Part shown: positions 9,068-18,348 of the stretch, piece after piece | How the letters are laid out: every line of letters starts with the position of its first letter | Position numbering within the stretch: position 1 is the stretch's first letter | Origin: Verrucomicrobiota bacterium | GTDB taxonomy: Bacteria; Verrucomicrobiota; Verrucomicrobiia; Verrucomicrobiales; Akkermansiaceae | DNA: 64,000 bases | Reading direction: 5' to 3' | Assembly: GCA_030835305.1 (NCBI GenBank) | Contig: JAURPJ010000064.1 | Coordinates: 1-64,000 of the forward strand | The notes under the pieces: model-generated | Seen by the model: the letters and a program-made list of their open reading frames with translations, nothing else | Databases searched by the model: none | What the model was told of the DNA's origin: nothing | Made by a program: the position numbers and the translations under genes

Positions 9068-12000
9068 TCATTTCCTGAGGTAAATCCTCATCAATTGGCG
9101 CGCTGAAGAACCAATGGACTGATTCCCTCTTACCGTGATCCTTTCGATCTGTTTCTCCAGGTCAACACTTCTGCGCAACACAATCAAGGGACGGCTCTGC
9201 CACCCCTCCAAATCAGAACCAGTCTGCAGAGCGTATTGAATTTCTGACCTGGCAGGACGCGCAAAAGTGACCGTGATGTGGCGTTCAGTCACTCCACCAA
9301 CTTCAACGTCTTCTTCGGCAATATCCATCAACGGTGTCGACCCACTCGCAAAGGGCTCGCTCGCCAACCCAAACTCCAAAAAATTCGAAAAGCCATCTCC
9401 ATCCGGATCGGCGAATAAACCACTGATCTCTTGCTGCGAAATTTCCTCCGTTGAAAAATACAACTCCTGCCAATCTTCGAAAGTCACAGAAGCATCAATC
9501 GAAACAATCCCCGGATTTCCATTTTCGAGAGCACTCAAGCGCCAATTTTCCGCCATTGAGGGATCAGCTCCCACTTCGCCCAGCTGAAGTGTAAAGCCAT
9601 TGCCATTAGCCAGCGCCGGCCATTCGCCATCCTGCTCATAGCTCACTCGATGCAGAACCGTGCCCCCGGCATCCAACAAATCAATCGTCTCACCACCATT
9701 GTTCAATCTCCCCGTCCACTGTCCGGCAATGATCAAGCCTTCCCGAAATCGAGGTGAATCCGCCTCAGCAAAGACCGATGCAAATGCGACCTCATCTTCA
9801 ACCACCACAATCACTCCACCCGGCGCCAGATCAATCGCTCCAAATTCAAAATCAACCGCACTCGCCAGCCTAACCCCGGTCAGATCCACTGCCACATCCC
9901 CACGATTCACGACCTCAATAAACTCCAAATCATCACTTTCCCTCGGGCTGTAATGAATCTCCGAAATCACCAAATTGGCCGGAGTTGCCACCTCACTCCC
10001 CACCGCGAAAGTTTGATCACGCAAAGCACTCCAGCTCCCATCAAGAGAACTCAAGGTTCGCGCCATAACACGGACCCGTTCAGTCAGCACAATTGGTCCG
10101 GCATACTCCATCGGTCTTGCCCCGGCCTCGGCCGGATCAGTCCCGTCCATCGTGTAGTAAATATCTCCGGTAGAGGGCGCGAACGAAGACCCCTCGTTCA
10201 TCTCCAATGAGTATCCCCGGGGCACCGATCCCCCGTTCTGTGAAAAATCTGGCGGAGACGGAATCTGCGAATCGATCCACGAAACCCGATTTTCCAGCCA
10301 GTCCCTTAGGAAGCCCACCTCCTTTGCATAAGTATCACGACCCAAATCACCCGGGTCAGCGCGCGTACGACCATTCACGACGTAAACCGCCACCCCCAGG
10401 ATATCCCACTTCGCAAAATTACGTATCTGCGCCTCCTCCAAAAGCGCCGCGTCCCCATCAATCTTGGCCAGCAATTGATCGTTCGAAAGCACGCCTTCCC
10501 GTAGTTCCACCCAGCGATCGTTCCACGCCTGCTGATACTTCGGATCGTCATCCAGCTCATTCCACCAGGCCAGCCAATGCCCCGCCCTCATGTAATAACC
10601 GTTCCACCCAAAAGTCTCATAACCGTAGCCCAGTGAAGACGTTCCAAGCGAGCTGAGACCAAGGGCCTGATTGTAATCCCAAAGTGGCCCCATCTTCAAC
10701 TTCCCTCCCCGATCAATCGAAAAGAAAGTGCTGGCCCCATCCGTGTTGCGACTCAGCTCCCGCATGATGTCGTAATCAATCTGTGATGGCACATCGAGAT
10801 ACTTTGCATAACCTTCCACTGGGTCCGCAAAGTTCGCCGCGTAAACCGAATCCTCCGCCTCCTGAATATAATTCTGCAGCCAATCCCTCTGAACCGGAAG
10901 CAACTCTTCCTCAGCCGGATCAACATACTTGTAGCGGGTCCCCTCACCATTCACCCAGTCTTCATTCAAATTGGTCGCCTGGACCAGGTAACCGCCTGTG
11001 ATCTCCGGCTCCATGACATCTCCCTCATCGAGACGCGCAAGATCCATCCGCTCCGCCGATCTCTTGATCTTTTCCGTCAGCAAATAAACCCCTTGATAAT
11101 GATCCATGCTGAATGGTTCCCCCGGATCAGGATTCAAAAACACCTCCACGTAACGCGTCCGCGGCGAGTAGTAACCCATCTCCCGCCACCAATGAAAAAC
11201 GAATTCGTTTCGCATCAGCGTCTTGTCGAAATACGGAGCTTGCAAAAGCCAGTCCGACTCCGCCGGCATTCCCAGCAATGAAACATCCCTATCATTGTCT
11301 TCCTCGCCCCAAGTCTCAAACTTAAACTGCTTCTTCGGCCACGTCTTGCTACTCGCCCCCCGCACATTCATCCCAGCTCTCCCCATGAACTGAGGCTCAT
11401 CAGAAATCATCGCTCGCCCTTCGTTCCCAAGTTCAAAAACACCCGCACAAACCGACTTCGCCGGATAGTCCGTCCGGGGATCATCATCATTCGAAAAATC
11501 ATAACCTTGGCTATCAACCAATACGATGGGCAGATTCGAATCAAACCCCGCCAACCCGGCGTCAACTTTCAGGTAAACCCGGGTCTCCACCGGACTAATC
11601 CGCACCTCTCCCAAAAACAAAGCCGCCCGGACACAAGAGGTCCCATCCACCGCTAACGTCCCAACATAGTTCATGCCATTCGAACCCGTTGGCAAACTTC
11701 CATCCACCGTATAGCGGATGGTCACCCCGCCTGACGCCGTCGCCAACTCCAAATCAAAAGCCTCTTCAAAGGTACCCTGCTCCTTTGAATACGTCACTCC
11801 CTCCAAAACCGAAACCCCCCTTGGATCATTCACCAAACCCGGAGTCGGGTTAATCAAATAACGAAACTCCCCCGCGTCATCCCGACCATAAGAAATGTCC
11901 GGATGCTGCACCGGAAGCATTACCTGTTCAACAACCGTCACCCCATCCGGAGCCGTCAAAACCAGGATATCCTTCCCAGCAGCAAGCCGAAAACCAAGAT

Positions 12001-12322
12001 GGTCAGGACCATCCTCCGGATCATTGTCCGCCCACACGCCCGCATAGCCACCTGCAGGAATCACAATCCCCGAATCCAAAGGAATCTGCCACTTTGTGAT
12101 ATCTTCAAGATCATCACTGAAGTAATACCCGCTTAAGTCCAGGGTCTCATCCCCTGAATTATAGATCTCCACCCAATCGTCAAACTCTCCCTGGGGGTCA
12201 ACCAGGGTAGACTGGTTGTTTGCCATGATCTCATTGATTACCGGCGAGCCCAAGCCACTGACCGCACTCCACAGGATCATTAAGGGCATCAAAAAAAGTA
12301 GCTTGATGAACATACCTGCCAC
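9068..12322 (-). CDS. Secreted CotH-kinase/lamin-tail domain protein
   Basis: The 1084-residue protein begins with a signal peptide (LLFLMPLMILWSAVSGLG). A lamin-tail domain follows (VINEIMANN at about 28-36, then DWVEIYNSGDETLDLSGY). A beta-strand segment with IRYTVDGSLPTG (about 203-215) resembles chitobiase C-terminal/FN3-associated domains. The CotH domain spans about 300-620 (MNVRGASSKTWPKKQFKFE, LMRNEFVFHWWREMGY, GPLWDYNQALG). A second IYYTMDGTDP segment and a second lamin-tail domain (NLVISEIHYSPRESDDLEFIEV) come after it. The C-terminus resembles the short beta-rich module that ends several secreted proteins here. CotH proteins are atypical kinases that phosphorylate Ser in secreted proteins. 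The gene is preceded by a perfect TGTCAC-N8-GTGACA palindrome 39 bases upstream of the start. Confidence 0.85.
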   Translation of the reverse strand: MAGMFIKLLFLMPLMILWSAVSGLGSPVINEIMANNQSTLVDPQGEFDDWVEIYNSGDETLDLSGYYFSDDLEDITKWQIPLDSGIVIPAGGYAGVWADNDPEDGPDHLGFRLAAGKDILVLTAPDGVTVVEQVMLPVQHPDISYGRDDAGEFRYLINPTPGLVNDPRGVSVLEGVTYSKEQGTFEEAFDLELATASGGVTIRYTVDGSLPTGSNGMNYVGTLAVDGTSCVRAALFLGEVRISPVETRVYLKVDAGLAGFDSNLPIVLVDSQGYDFSNDDDPRTDYPAKSVCAGVFELGNEGRAMISDEPQFMGRAGMNVRGASSKTWPKKQFKFETWGEEDNDRDVSLLGMPAESDWLLQAPYFDKTLMRNEFVFHWWREMGYYSPRTRYVEVFLNPDPGEPFSMDHYQGVYLLTEKIKRSAERMDLARLDEGDVMEPEITGGYLVQATNLNEDWVNGEGTRYKYVDPAEEELLPVQRDWLQNYIQEAEDSVYAANFADPVEGYAKYLDVPSQIDYDIMRELSRNTDGASTFFSIDRGGKLKMGPLWDYNQALGLSSLGTSSLGYGYETFGWNGYYMRAGHWLAWWNELDDDPKYQQAWNDRWVELREGVLSNDQLLAKIDGDAALLEEAQIRNFAKWDILGVAVYVVNGRTRADPGDLGRDTYAKEVGFLRDWLENRVSWIDSQIPSPPDFSQNGGSVPRGYSLEMNEGSSFAPSTGDIYYTMDGTDPAEAGARPMEYAGPIVLTERVRVMARTLSSLDGSWSALRDQTFAVGSEVATPANLVISEIHYSPRESDDLEFIEVVNRGDVAVDLTGVRLASAVDFEFGAIDLAPGGVIVVVEDEVAFASVFAEADSPRFREGLIIAGQWTGRLNNGGETIDLLDAGGTVLHRVSYEQDGEWPALANGNGFTLQLGEVGADPSMAENWRLSALENGNPGIVSIDASVTFEDWQELYFSTEEISQQEISGLFADPDGDGFSNFLEFGLASEPFASGSTPLMDIAEEDVEVGGVTERHITVTFARPARSEIQYALQTGSDLEGWQSRPLIVLRRSVDLEKQIERITVRGNQSIGSSARQLMRIYLRK

Positions 12323-12360
12323 CTTATTAAAAATCCCTCCCCCTTGTCGATCACCCCGAG

Positions 12361-12380
12361 TGTCACTCGTTTACGTGACA
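12361..12380. promoter_or_regulatory. Palindromic operator-like site, copy A
   Basis: TGTCAC (12361-12366) and GTGACA (12375-12380) form a perfect 6-base inverted repeat with an 8-base spacer. The site is 39 bases upstream of the CotH protein start. It shares the 12-mer GTTTACGTGACA with copy B. That it is a protein-binding site is inferred from symmetry, spacing and recurrence. Confidence 0.65.
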
Positions 12381-12570
12381 ACGGACCAGTTACCTTCTCC
12401 GGGACGACTACTCAATCACAGGTCCACCTGATTACCTGTCTCAAAATCATCCGGGAACCAGAACGGGTATCGATCGATCCTTAATATTCCAAAGACCACC
12501 CAAACAATGGAGGGCACGCCTTGCAACATGCCCCCCACTAACACACACAGTAAAACTCTATCGTGCTGAT

Positions 12571-13359
12571 TCAGCGCTGCCTCCGTCGAAGTCCGAGAAT
12601 CGCGAATCCACTCAGCCCCAAAAGAAAAAATGAAGACGGTTCAGGCACTACCACGGCGTCGCCGGAAATCGCAACATTATCGAGAAAAAGGTGATGTCCA
12701 CCACCGGACCCGGTTCCGCTGGAAAAAGCGATTTGGATCTGGGCTGATTCCCCAACCGCGAGGGTGTGATCGGCCAACCCACTCAGGTCCAAATCCAGGT
12801 CATCATGTTGATCGTGGGTTGCGGGATCCGTGTCATCCGTGAGTAAACCACCACCAAGGTGGTTGATTTCATCATCTGCAGAAGTGAAGACATTGCCGAC
12901 CGTGATGTCGCTGCCTGCGAGAACATTCAATGCATACGCTCGCGGTGCGTTCGGACGAAAGGCTATGACATCCATATGGAAAGTCGCCAGGTCCAGAGCC
13001 ACTGCTCCATTGTTGGTAATGGTCAGAGTAAGCTCAGCGCTGGGTCTCCCGTTTGTCACGGTGAGGTTTTCATTTCCAATGGTGACGGAACTTGCAGCAG
13101 CGCCATTCCCATCAAAGGTTCCCCAAGTCGTATCTTTGCTGGAGCCCCGCCCACCAGACTCCCCGATGGCCCAACTTCCAGTTGAGGCGGATGCCGTCGC
13201 GGTTGCAGTCACTCCTGCCGCAGTGACCGGAACCGATGGAGCGGCAGCACTGTCCCATGTGTCGACTCCAGCAATCACAATAGCCCCTGAGGCACTCAAT
13301 GAGCCTGCGGCCAAGGAAATGGCGAGCACTGAGAGTGTCTTGTTTGTTTCATTCTTCAT
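12571..13359 (-). CDS. PEP-CTERM sorted secreted protein with domain shared with the adhesin at 15706
   Basis: The 262-residue protein has an N-terminal signal peptide (LSVLAISLAAGSLSASG) and ends in a canonical PEP-CTERM tail: VPEPSSFFLLGLSGFAILG followed by LRRRQR. PEP-CTERM tails are recognised by an exosortase, which releases the protein to the envelope or exopolysaccharide matrix. The body (about 25-235) is homologous to the N-terminal domain of the 15706-18096 product: both share TWGTF, ASS or GSS before it, FHMD-(V/A)-(I/L)-AFRP and a DLSGLAD/DLTGLAD segment. The domain has no name I recognise. Copy B of the palindromic site lies about 70 bases upstream of the start. Confidence 0.85.
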   Translation of the reverse strand: MKNETNKTLSVLAISLAAGSLSASGAIVIAGVDTWDSAAAPSVPVTAAGVTATATASASTGSWAIGESGGRGSSKDTTWGTFDGNGAAASSVTIGNENLTVTNGRPSAELTLTITNNGAVALDLATFHMDVIAFRPNAPRAYALNVLAGSDITVGNVFTSADDEINHLGGGLLTDDTDPATHDQHDDLDLDLSGLADHTLAVGESAQIQIAFSSGTGSGGGHHLFLDNVAISGDAVVVPEPSSFFLLGLSGFAILGLRRRQR

Positions 13360-13429
13360 GTCGTTGTTTGTTCTTTTGTTTACCTGTGTCTTATTAGGTG
13401 TCAGATTAGTAGAATTTTGCGCTCTGTCA

Positions 13430-13449
13430 TGTCACGTAAACAGACCACA
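13430..13449. promoter_or_regulatory. Palindromic operator-like site, copy B (one good half)
   Basis: TGTCACGTAAAC (13430-13441) is the exact reverse complement of the 12-mer GTTTACGTGACA in copy A, so one half-site plus the spacer is conserved. The other half (ACCACA) matches GTGACA only at three of six bases. It lies 71 bases upstream of the PEP-CTERM gene start. Confidence 0.5.
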
Positions 13450-13515
13450 CCTCCATTTACGGAGACCATGAGGGGGTCCCTGTTCTACTAAACACCACGG
13501 CATCTCAGCTCCGGA

Positions 13516-15384
13516 TCACTCGAGAAAAAACTTCACCCGCAGACCTTGTGGCTCAAGCTTCACCGCTTTGGTCACAGCCTTACCACCACCGGTTACTGTG
13601 ATCTCGTAGTCGCCCAAAAAACCTCGCACGCTCCCCACCCCCCTCACATCAGTGCGAACAGACTCGTTGGTCCACCATTGGTTCTTCACCAGATCGACAT
13701 AGACCTTCCCTGCCGGCTTCAAACTCCAGTCCCGTCGCCATAAGGCCGCATTAGGCTTCCAGTGCGCATTTTCCCAGAAACCCCACTGCACAATCGCGTT
13801 GAGATTCGGATGACTGAAAGTCGCCAACATGACATCACGATAGTAATCCGACTGAAGCTCTTCGTCGTCACCCGCATCGACGTCAAATTCACTCAACTGA
13901 AGATTCGGAGCAATCTTCGCAAAGTCATCGTAAACCTCGAGGAGCTCCTCCGGCGGCGTCAGCGAAGTCAGCCCGAAGTGGGCCATAAAACCCACTGTAT
14001 CCGGCGCCTGACCTTTTTCGTTCAGGAAGCGAATCACTCGCTTGTAGGCATCCCGCTTGTAGCCATCCGGCAGGATCTTCCCCTCATTGATGGCATGGGT
14101 GGTCTCTGGAGCCAATCGACGCGCCTCGGCCATGATCTCCGCTAGAATCTCCATCCCGCCATACTCCTTTTCGTAAGTGTGCTTTCCCCACGCCACGATG
14201 TGATTGATGGTATCCCACTCGGTGACCAAGCAGTCCGTCTTGGACAAAACATCCGCCATGTGTGCCCACAGCCACTTCCGGTGAGCTTCGGGATTCCCCA
14301 CATAAACCTTCTCGATTTCATTGAAGTCCATCGCTCCCCAGGAGAGATAATGCCCTTTGATGTCGATCTCATTTTCCCGTAACCAAGGTATCGCCGAGTC
14401 CATCAAAAGCATCTTGCCCCGAAGATTCGGATTCTTTTGCCTCGTCAAAGTCGTCCACTGGTGCGGCCTCAGTGCACTTTCAAAAGTCACCGCATTGAAA
14501 TGACTCCTCACCACCTCACGATACTTCTTCGCCTCCTCCCAGGTCGTGACATACTCCAGGCCCTTCCGCTTCTTCGTGTAAGGAAATCCTTCCTCACCTG
14601 CTCCCAGTAAATGGACGTTCACGGTATTACCAAACCGAAAGGCATGCCGCAGCATCCTGACCTTAACCTCGGCGTCAACCACTGGATTCCCGTCGGCGTC
14701 AACCACTTCAACCACCAACTCCGACTTACGAATCTTCTCAATTCGCTGCAGTGCTTCCTTGCGCCAGGCCGCCTCCGGATCACGACCATCATAACTCACC
14801 CGCGACCGTGGAAGCCCGGACGGTTTCACGTTTGACCCGTAATTCAGCACCCGCAAATCAGCGATCTCAATCACCGGTTCGGCCGCCCCCAAATGAAGGC
14901 TCACATTCCCCTTCCCGGACTCAAAATGATCCGGAGCTTCAAAAGCCCGGACATGCTGCTCCCACTGGCGGTACGGCGAAAACTTAAACTCGTATCGCTT
15001 CAGCCCCTTTCCCGCCTGCACAAAGAGACCGGCCGGCCCCGGCTCACCAGATGACTTGGGACGCCTCACCCAAAACGAAATCAATACCGAATCCCCCTTC
15101 TTAAAAGACTGCTTCAGCGGAATGACAAACTGCAGATCCTTCGACAACTTCGACGTCTTCACCAACTCCACGCGAAAGGCCTTTTCAAACGGCATGTCCT
15201 TGATCTCAACCCACGCGCCCTTCGTCTCTCCACTCTTTTGATTCAAGGCTCCCTCGGAAAACAAGATCACATCCTCGCCACCCTCTGGCGGCAAAATCGC
15301 TTCCATTCCATACACACGGCTTGCTCCGATCCAAACCAAGACCAGTAGGACCCACCCCTTTCGATGTCTATAATTCACCTTCAT
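13516..15384 (-). CDS. Secreted GH10 xylanase-like protein lacking the usual acid/base Glu
   Basis: The 622-residue protein has a signal peptide (WVLLVLVWIGASRVYG), a beta-rich N-terminal module (about 35-190, jelly-roll CBM-like), a short beta domain with VVEVVDADGNPVVDAEVKV, and a GH10-type barrel from about 250 to 585 (FRFGNTVN, FESALRPHQW, IDIKGHYLSWG, TVGFMAHFG). The nucleophile block SEFDVDAG is present with E499. At the acid/base position, where GH10 xylanases have N-E, the protein has WDTINH with His395 (codon 14200-14202). The protein may bind xylan or a related glycan without classical retaining hydrolysis, or use another residue. It could act with the divergent adhesin gene; copy C of the palindrome lies between them. 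Confidence 0.82.
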   Translation of the reverse strand: MKVNYRHRKGWVLLVLVWIGASRVYGMEAILPPEGGEDVILFSEGALNQKSGETKGAWVEIKDMPFEKAFRVELVKTSKLSKDLQFVIPLKQSFKKGDSVLISFWVRRPKSSGEPGPAGLFVQAGKGLKRYEFKFSPYRQWEQHVRAFEAPDHFESGKGNVSLHLGAAEPVIEIADLRVLNYGSNVKPSGLPRSRVSYDGRDPEAAWRKEALQRIEKIRKSELVVEVVDADGNPVVDAEVKVRMLRHAFRFGNTVNVHLLGAGEEGFPYTKKRKGLEYVTTWEEAKKYREVVRSHFNAVTFESALRPHQWTTLTRQKNPNLRGKMLLMDSAIPWLRENEIDIKGHYLSWGAMDFNEIEKVYVGNPEAHRKWLWAHMADVLSKTDCLVTEWDTINHIVAWGKHTYEKEYGGMEILAEIMAEARRLAPETTHAINEGKILPDGYKRDAYKRVIRFLNEKGQAPDTVGFMAHFGLTSLTPPEELLEVYDDFAKIAPNLQLSEFDVDAGDDEELQSDYYRDVMLATFSHPNLNAIVQWGFWENAHWKPNAALWRRDWSLKPAGKVYVDLVKNQWWTNESVRTDVRGVGSVRGFLGDYEITVTGGGKAVTKAVKLEPQGLRVKFFLE

Positions 15385-15550
15385 CTTTGCAAGCTACTTG
15401 ATTCTACGTTCATCTTCCCGGCCCAATGCCCGGTGTTCAACCTTTCTGACAACTTCGAAACCAGCTTCGGCCGCGCGTCCGTAAAAATCACAAAATCGAA
15501 AAGAGCTCACCATGGAAGGACCGAGAATAGACGGACCACTTCGAAATTCA

Positions 15551-15570
15551 TGTCACATGTTCTAGTGACA
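15551..15570. promoter_or_regulatory. Palindromic operator-like site, copy C
   Basis: TGTCAC (15551-15556) and GTGACA (15565-15570) form a perfect inverted repeat with the same 8-base spacer as copy A. It lies in the 321-base region between the divergent GH10-like gene (start 15384) and the adhesin gene (start 15706). It could therefore serve both promoters. The rest of this gap shows no gene. Confidence 0.65.
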
Positions 15571-15705
15571 AGACAAACCCCACTTCTTTCCCTACAAAGA
15601 AATTTCCAAAATTGGGGACCAAGTCTTCGACAGTTATCACACATGACTCGAGGCATCAGGGCATATCAACCTTCCCATCCCAACACACAATCCATCTCAA
15701 ACGAA

Positions 15706-18096
15706 ATGAACCGAAACAAACAACCTCATCAAGGGAGATTCTGGCTAACCGCAGCAGCTCTTGTCACTCTTTCCGCTTCGACCTCATCCGCGCAGATCGT
15801 CGCTGGTTGGGATACCTATTTCGGCGCAGGCGCTGACATTCCGGTCGATGCACCTGTCGTCGCAACCGGTGTCACCGCAACGCTCGTAACGACCGGCGAA
15901 GGGAGAGCGTGGGTGACGATCGATGAACGAGGTGCCAGCAGCGACGGAACCTGGGGAACCTTCGTGGGCCCTCCCCCTGCGGATACTACCGTCGGAACCA
16001 ACAATGATCAGAATCTCGAACTGTCAAACGCAGCGACCGGGGGAACAATCACCATGACTGTCACCAATAATTCCGGGGACGATATCGCTCTCAACGCCTT
16101 TCACATGGATGCCCTCGCCTTTCGCCCCAAGGCCGCGAGAACATACACGCTGGACGTGCAACCGGGCGGAGCGATTACTGCTGGAAATGTCTACACCTCA
16201 AGCGATCAGGAAATCAAATCCCAAGGTGGACTTCCACCGGACAATGACCAGGGAGATGACATCGACCATGATCTCACCGGCCTTGCCGACTCAATTCTCG
16301 AGAGTGGCGGAACGGTCCAGTTCCTCCTCACCTTCTCAGGTGGAGCGGGCGATAACAGCGGCGGCCACGACCTCTGGATTGACAACCTGGCAATTTCCGC
16401 AAGCTCCGCAGGTGCCGACCAACTGGCCATCACCTCTGCACCCGCCAGTGCCACCGCCGGAGAAGACTTTTCCATCACAGTCCAAGCCCGGGACGGTAGT
16501 GGAGCCCCCCTGGCCGGCGGAGTCAGTCAGGACACCGTAGTCACCCTCACCACACCGGCCGGCAATGGAGTTCTGAGCGGGAATACCGCGACAATTACGA
16601 TGGGAACGAACTCAGTCACGCTCCCCGCCGTGCAATACACCTTTGCCGAAGACATTACCCTCATCGCTACGCAGACGAGCGGAGATCTTCTCGTTTCCAG
16701 TGTGGAAAGTGCGACGATCTCCATCAACGCAGGCGAGGCTTCCGTGCTCAGCGTTGAAACCGCCGAGGACGGAAGCGGAATGGCAGTCGGCAACACCTCA
16801 TTCCGGATCAACGATCCCGCCAACACACTCGATGTCTACGCTATTTCCCGCGACTCGGTTGGCAACTTCATTGCTTTCGAAACAGGAGCATCCTTCTCCC
16901 TCGAAAACATCACCGGTTCGCTGGCTGCCGGAGACCTCGTGGACAACGGGAATGGCACCGCCACCTTTTCGGCACAGAACCTCGGCACCGGAATCATTCG
17001 GACATCCTTTGGCAACCTCGCTGATGGAGATTCCGGCATCATCACGGTCGAAGAACCACAACTCCGCTGGACGGCTCAAGGGATCGGTTCCTGGGGCAAC
17101 ACCAACAACTGGCTCGATAACACCCCCCCGTTCTTCGACAACACCACCGATCTTTTCTTCATGGACGAGTTTGCCGTCACCGCGCAAACTTTCCTGAATG
17201 GAGATCGCACCGTTCGCTCTCTGAACTTCACGGAATTCGCCGACCCCACCGTGACACAGCCCTTCTTTGGAATTCGATACCTCACCAATAACTCCCCGGG
17301 ACTTGCCAGGAACCTAACCCTCGACACGGATTCTCCCGTGAACCCCGCCGAGATCAACATCGCCGCTGGTGCAGAGATCAACATTGACCTGGGGAATGTC
17401 AACAATGGCTTCATTCCCAACCTGCCCGAAAACTATGGCAATCTCATCCTGGCCGACCCCCTCCTGATTACTCATCTGGGATCCGGCAGCCTCATCTTCT
17501 CCCGCCCCATCGTTGAGGTCCCTGAAAGTGAGGAAGCAATGAGCGTCACCATTGATGAAACCAGCACGGGAACGGTGGTCTTCCGGGAAGTCAACACCTA
17601 CACCGGTCCCACAACCGTTAATGGAGGCACGCTCCGTCTTCTCAATGGAGAAGCCATCGGGGACTCCGCATCACTCGCAATCAATGGAGGCCTCGTCGAA
17701 ATTGAAACAGACGAGATCGTCGGCAATTTGTTCATCGAAGGCATTCGCAAGGCTCCCGGAATTTATGGGAGCACGTCTTCAATCGCCCCGGTTGAAAATC
17801 AGGATGACACAAAATTTTCAGGACTTGGTATTATCACCGTCGTTGGAGTGCCTGTGGAAAGTGGAACTCTGGAGATCCTGAGTATCAGAAAAACCAATAC
17901 CCAGGTCACCCTCACCTGGACTTCAAACCCCGGAGAAACCTACAGCGTTTTCGCTTCTCTTGACCTGCAGAGTTTTGGGGATGAAATCGAGGACGGCGTT
18001 CTGGCCGCTGCTGATGCGGATACAACCGAGTATACCTTTCCTCTTGGTCTGATCGACAATCCCACGAGGGCTTTCTTTAAGGTTTCCCGAAACTAA
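15706..18096 (+). CDS. Secreted adhesin-like protein with autotransporter-associated beta-strand repeat
   Basis: I place the start at ATG 15706, giving 796 residues, because a signal peptide (FWLTAAALVTLSASTSSAQ) begins there; the frame is open further upstream but crosses the promoter region. Residues about 35-235 repeat the domain of the PEP-CTERM protein (TWGTF, FHMDALAFRPKAARTYTL, DLTGLAD). Two immunoglobulin-like modules follow (about 240-450). A PATR-type beta-strand repeat lies near 620-665 (TYTGPTTVNGGTLRLLNG). The last 80 residues are a short beta domain ending in FFKVSRN, with no PEP-CTERM tail. It is probably a surface or matrix protein. A strong terminator follows. Confidence 0.8.
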   Translation: MNRNKQPHQGRFWLTAAALVTLSASTSSAQIVAGWDTYFGAGADIPVDAPVVATGVTATLVTTGEGRAWVTIDERGASSDGTWGTFVGPPPADTTVGTNNDQNLELSNAATGGTITMTVTNNSGDDIALNAFHMDALAFRPKAARTYTLDVQPGGAITAGNVYTSSDQEIKSQGGLPPDNDQGDDIDHDLTGLADSILESGGTVQFLLTFSGGAGDNSGGHDLWIDNLAISASSAGADQLAITSAPASATAGEDFSITVQARDGSGAPLAGGVSQDTVVTLTTPAGNGVLSGNTATITMGTNSVTLPAVQYTFAEDITLIATQTSGDLLVSSVESATISINAGEASVLSVETAEDGSGMAVGNTSFRINDPANTLDVYAISRDSVGNFIAFETGASFSLENITGSLAAGDLVDNGNGTATFSAQNLGTGIIRTSFGNLADGDSGIITVEEPQLRWTAQGIGSWGNTNNWLDNTPPFFDNTTDLFFMDEFAVTAQTFLNGDRTVRSLNFTEFADPTVTQPFFGIRYLTNNSPGLARNLTLDTDSPVNPAEINIAAGAEINIDLGNVNNGFIPNLPENYGNLILADPLLITHLGSGSLIFSRPIVEVPESEEAMSVTIDETSTGTVVFREVNTYTGPTTVNGGTLRLLNGEAIGDSASLAINGGLVEIETDEIVGNLFIEGIRKAPGIYGSTSSIAPVENQDDTKFSGLGIITVVGVPVESGTLEILSIRKTNTQVTLTWTSNPGETYSVFASLDLQSFGDEIEDGVLAAADADTTEYTFPLGLIDNPTRAFFKVSRN

Positions 18097-18112
18097 AGCC
18101 TCAAAAAATCAG

Positions 18113-18149
18113 AAGGGCTCGGGGTATGATATCCCTTGAGCCCTTTTTT
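18113..18149 (+). terminator. Rho-independent terminator of the adhesin gene
   Basis: AAGGGCTC (18113-18120) pairs with GAGCCCTT (18138-18145), extended inside by GGG/CCC pairs. A run of six T (18144-18149) closes it. It begins 17 bases after the stop codon of the adhesin gene. Confidence 0.9.
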
Positions 18150-18348
18150 GCACCACCGACATCGCAGAGAGTCACTTTCCGATTGTGAAACCAATCTCTC
18201 CGGGCGTGAGGCGAGGATCACTCAACCCACCGCGCCTCTGAACACATCTCTCTGATCAAAGCGCTTCACACAGCGATCGGAAAATCAAGATCCCGGGAAA
18301 CTCAGAGGTTGGGTTTCTTGCTGCAATTGTTAGCCTGCAGCTTCGCTC

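Noticed and set aside
15364-15705. Upstream extension of the adhesin frame
   Set aside because: It would place coding sequence over the divergent promoter and palindrome, and the signal peptide starts only at 15706.
18171-18190. GTCAC-N9-GTGAAA near the sensor kinase promoter as a further palindrome copy
   Set aside because: The spacer is 9 and not 8, and one half is imperfect; similar matches are expected by chance.
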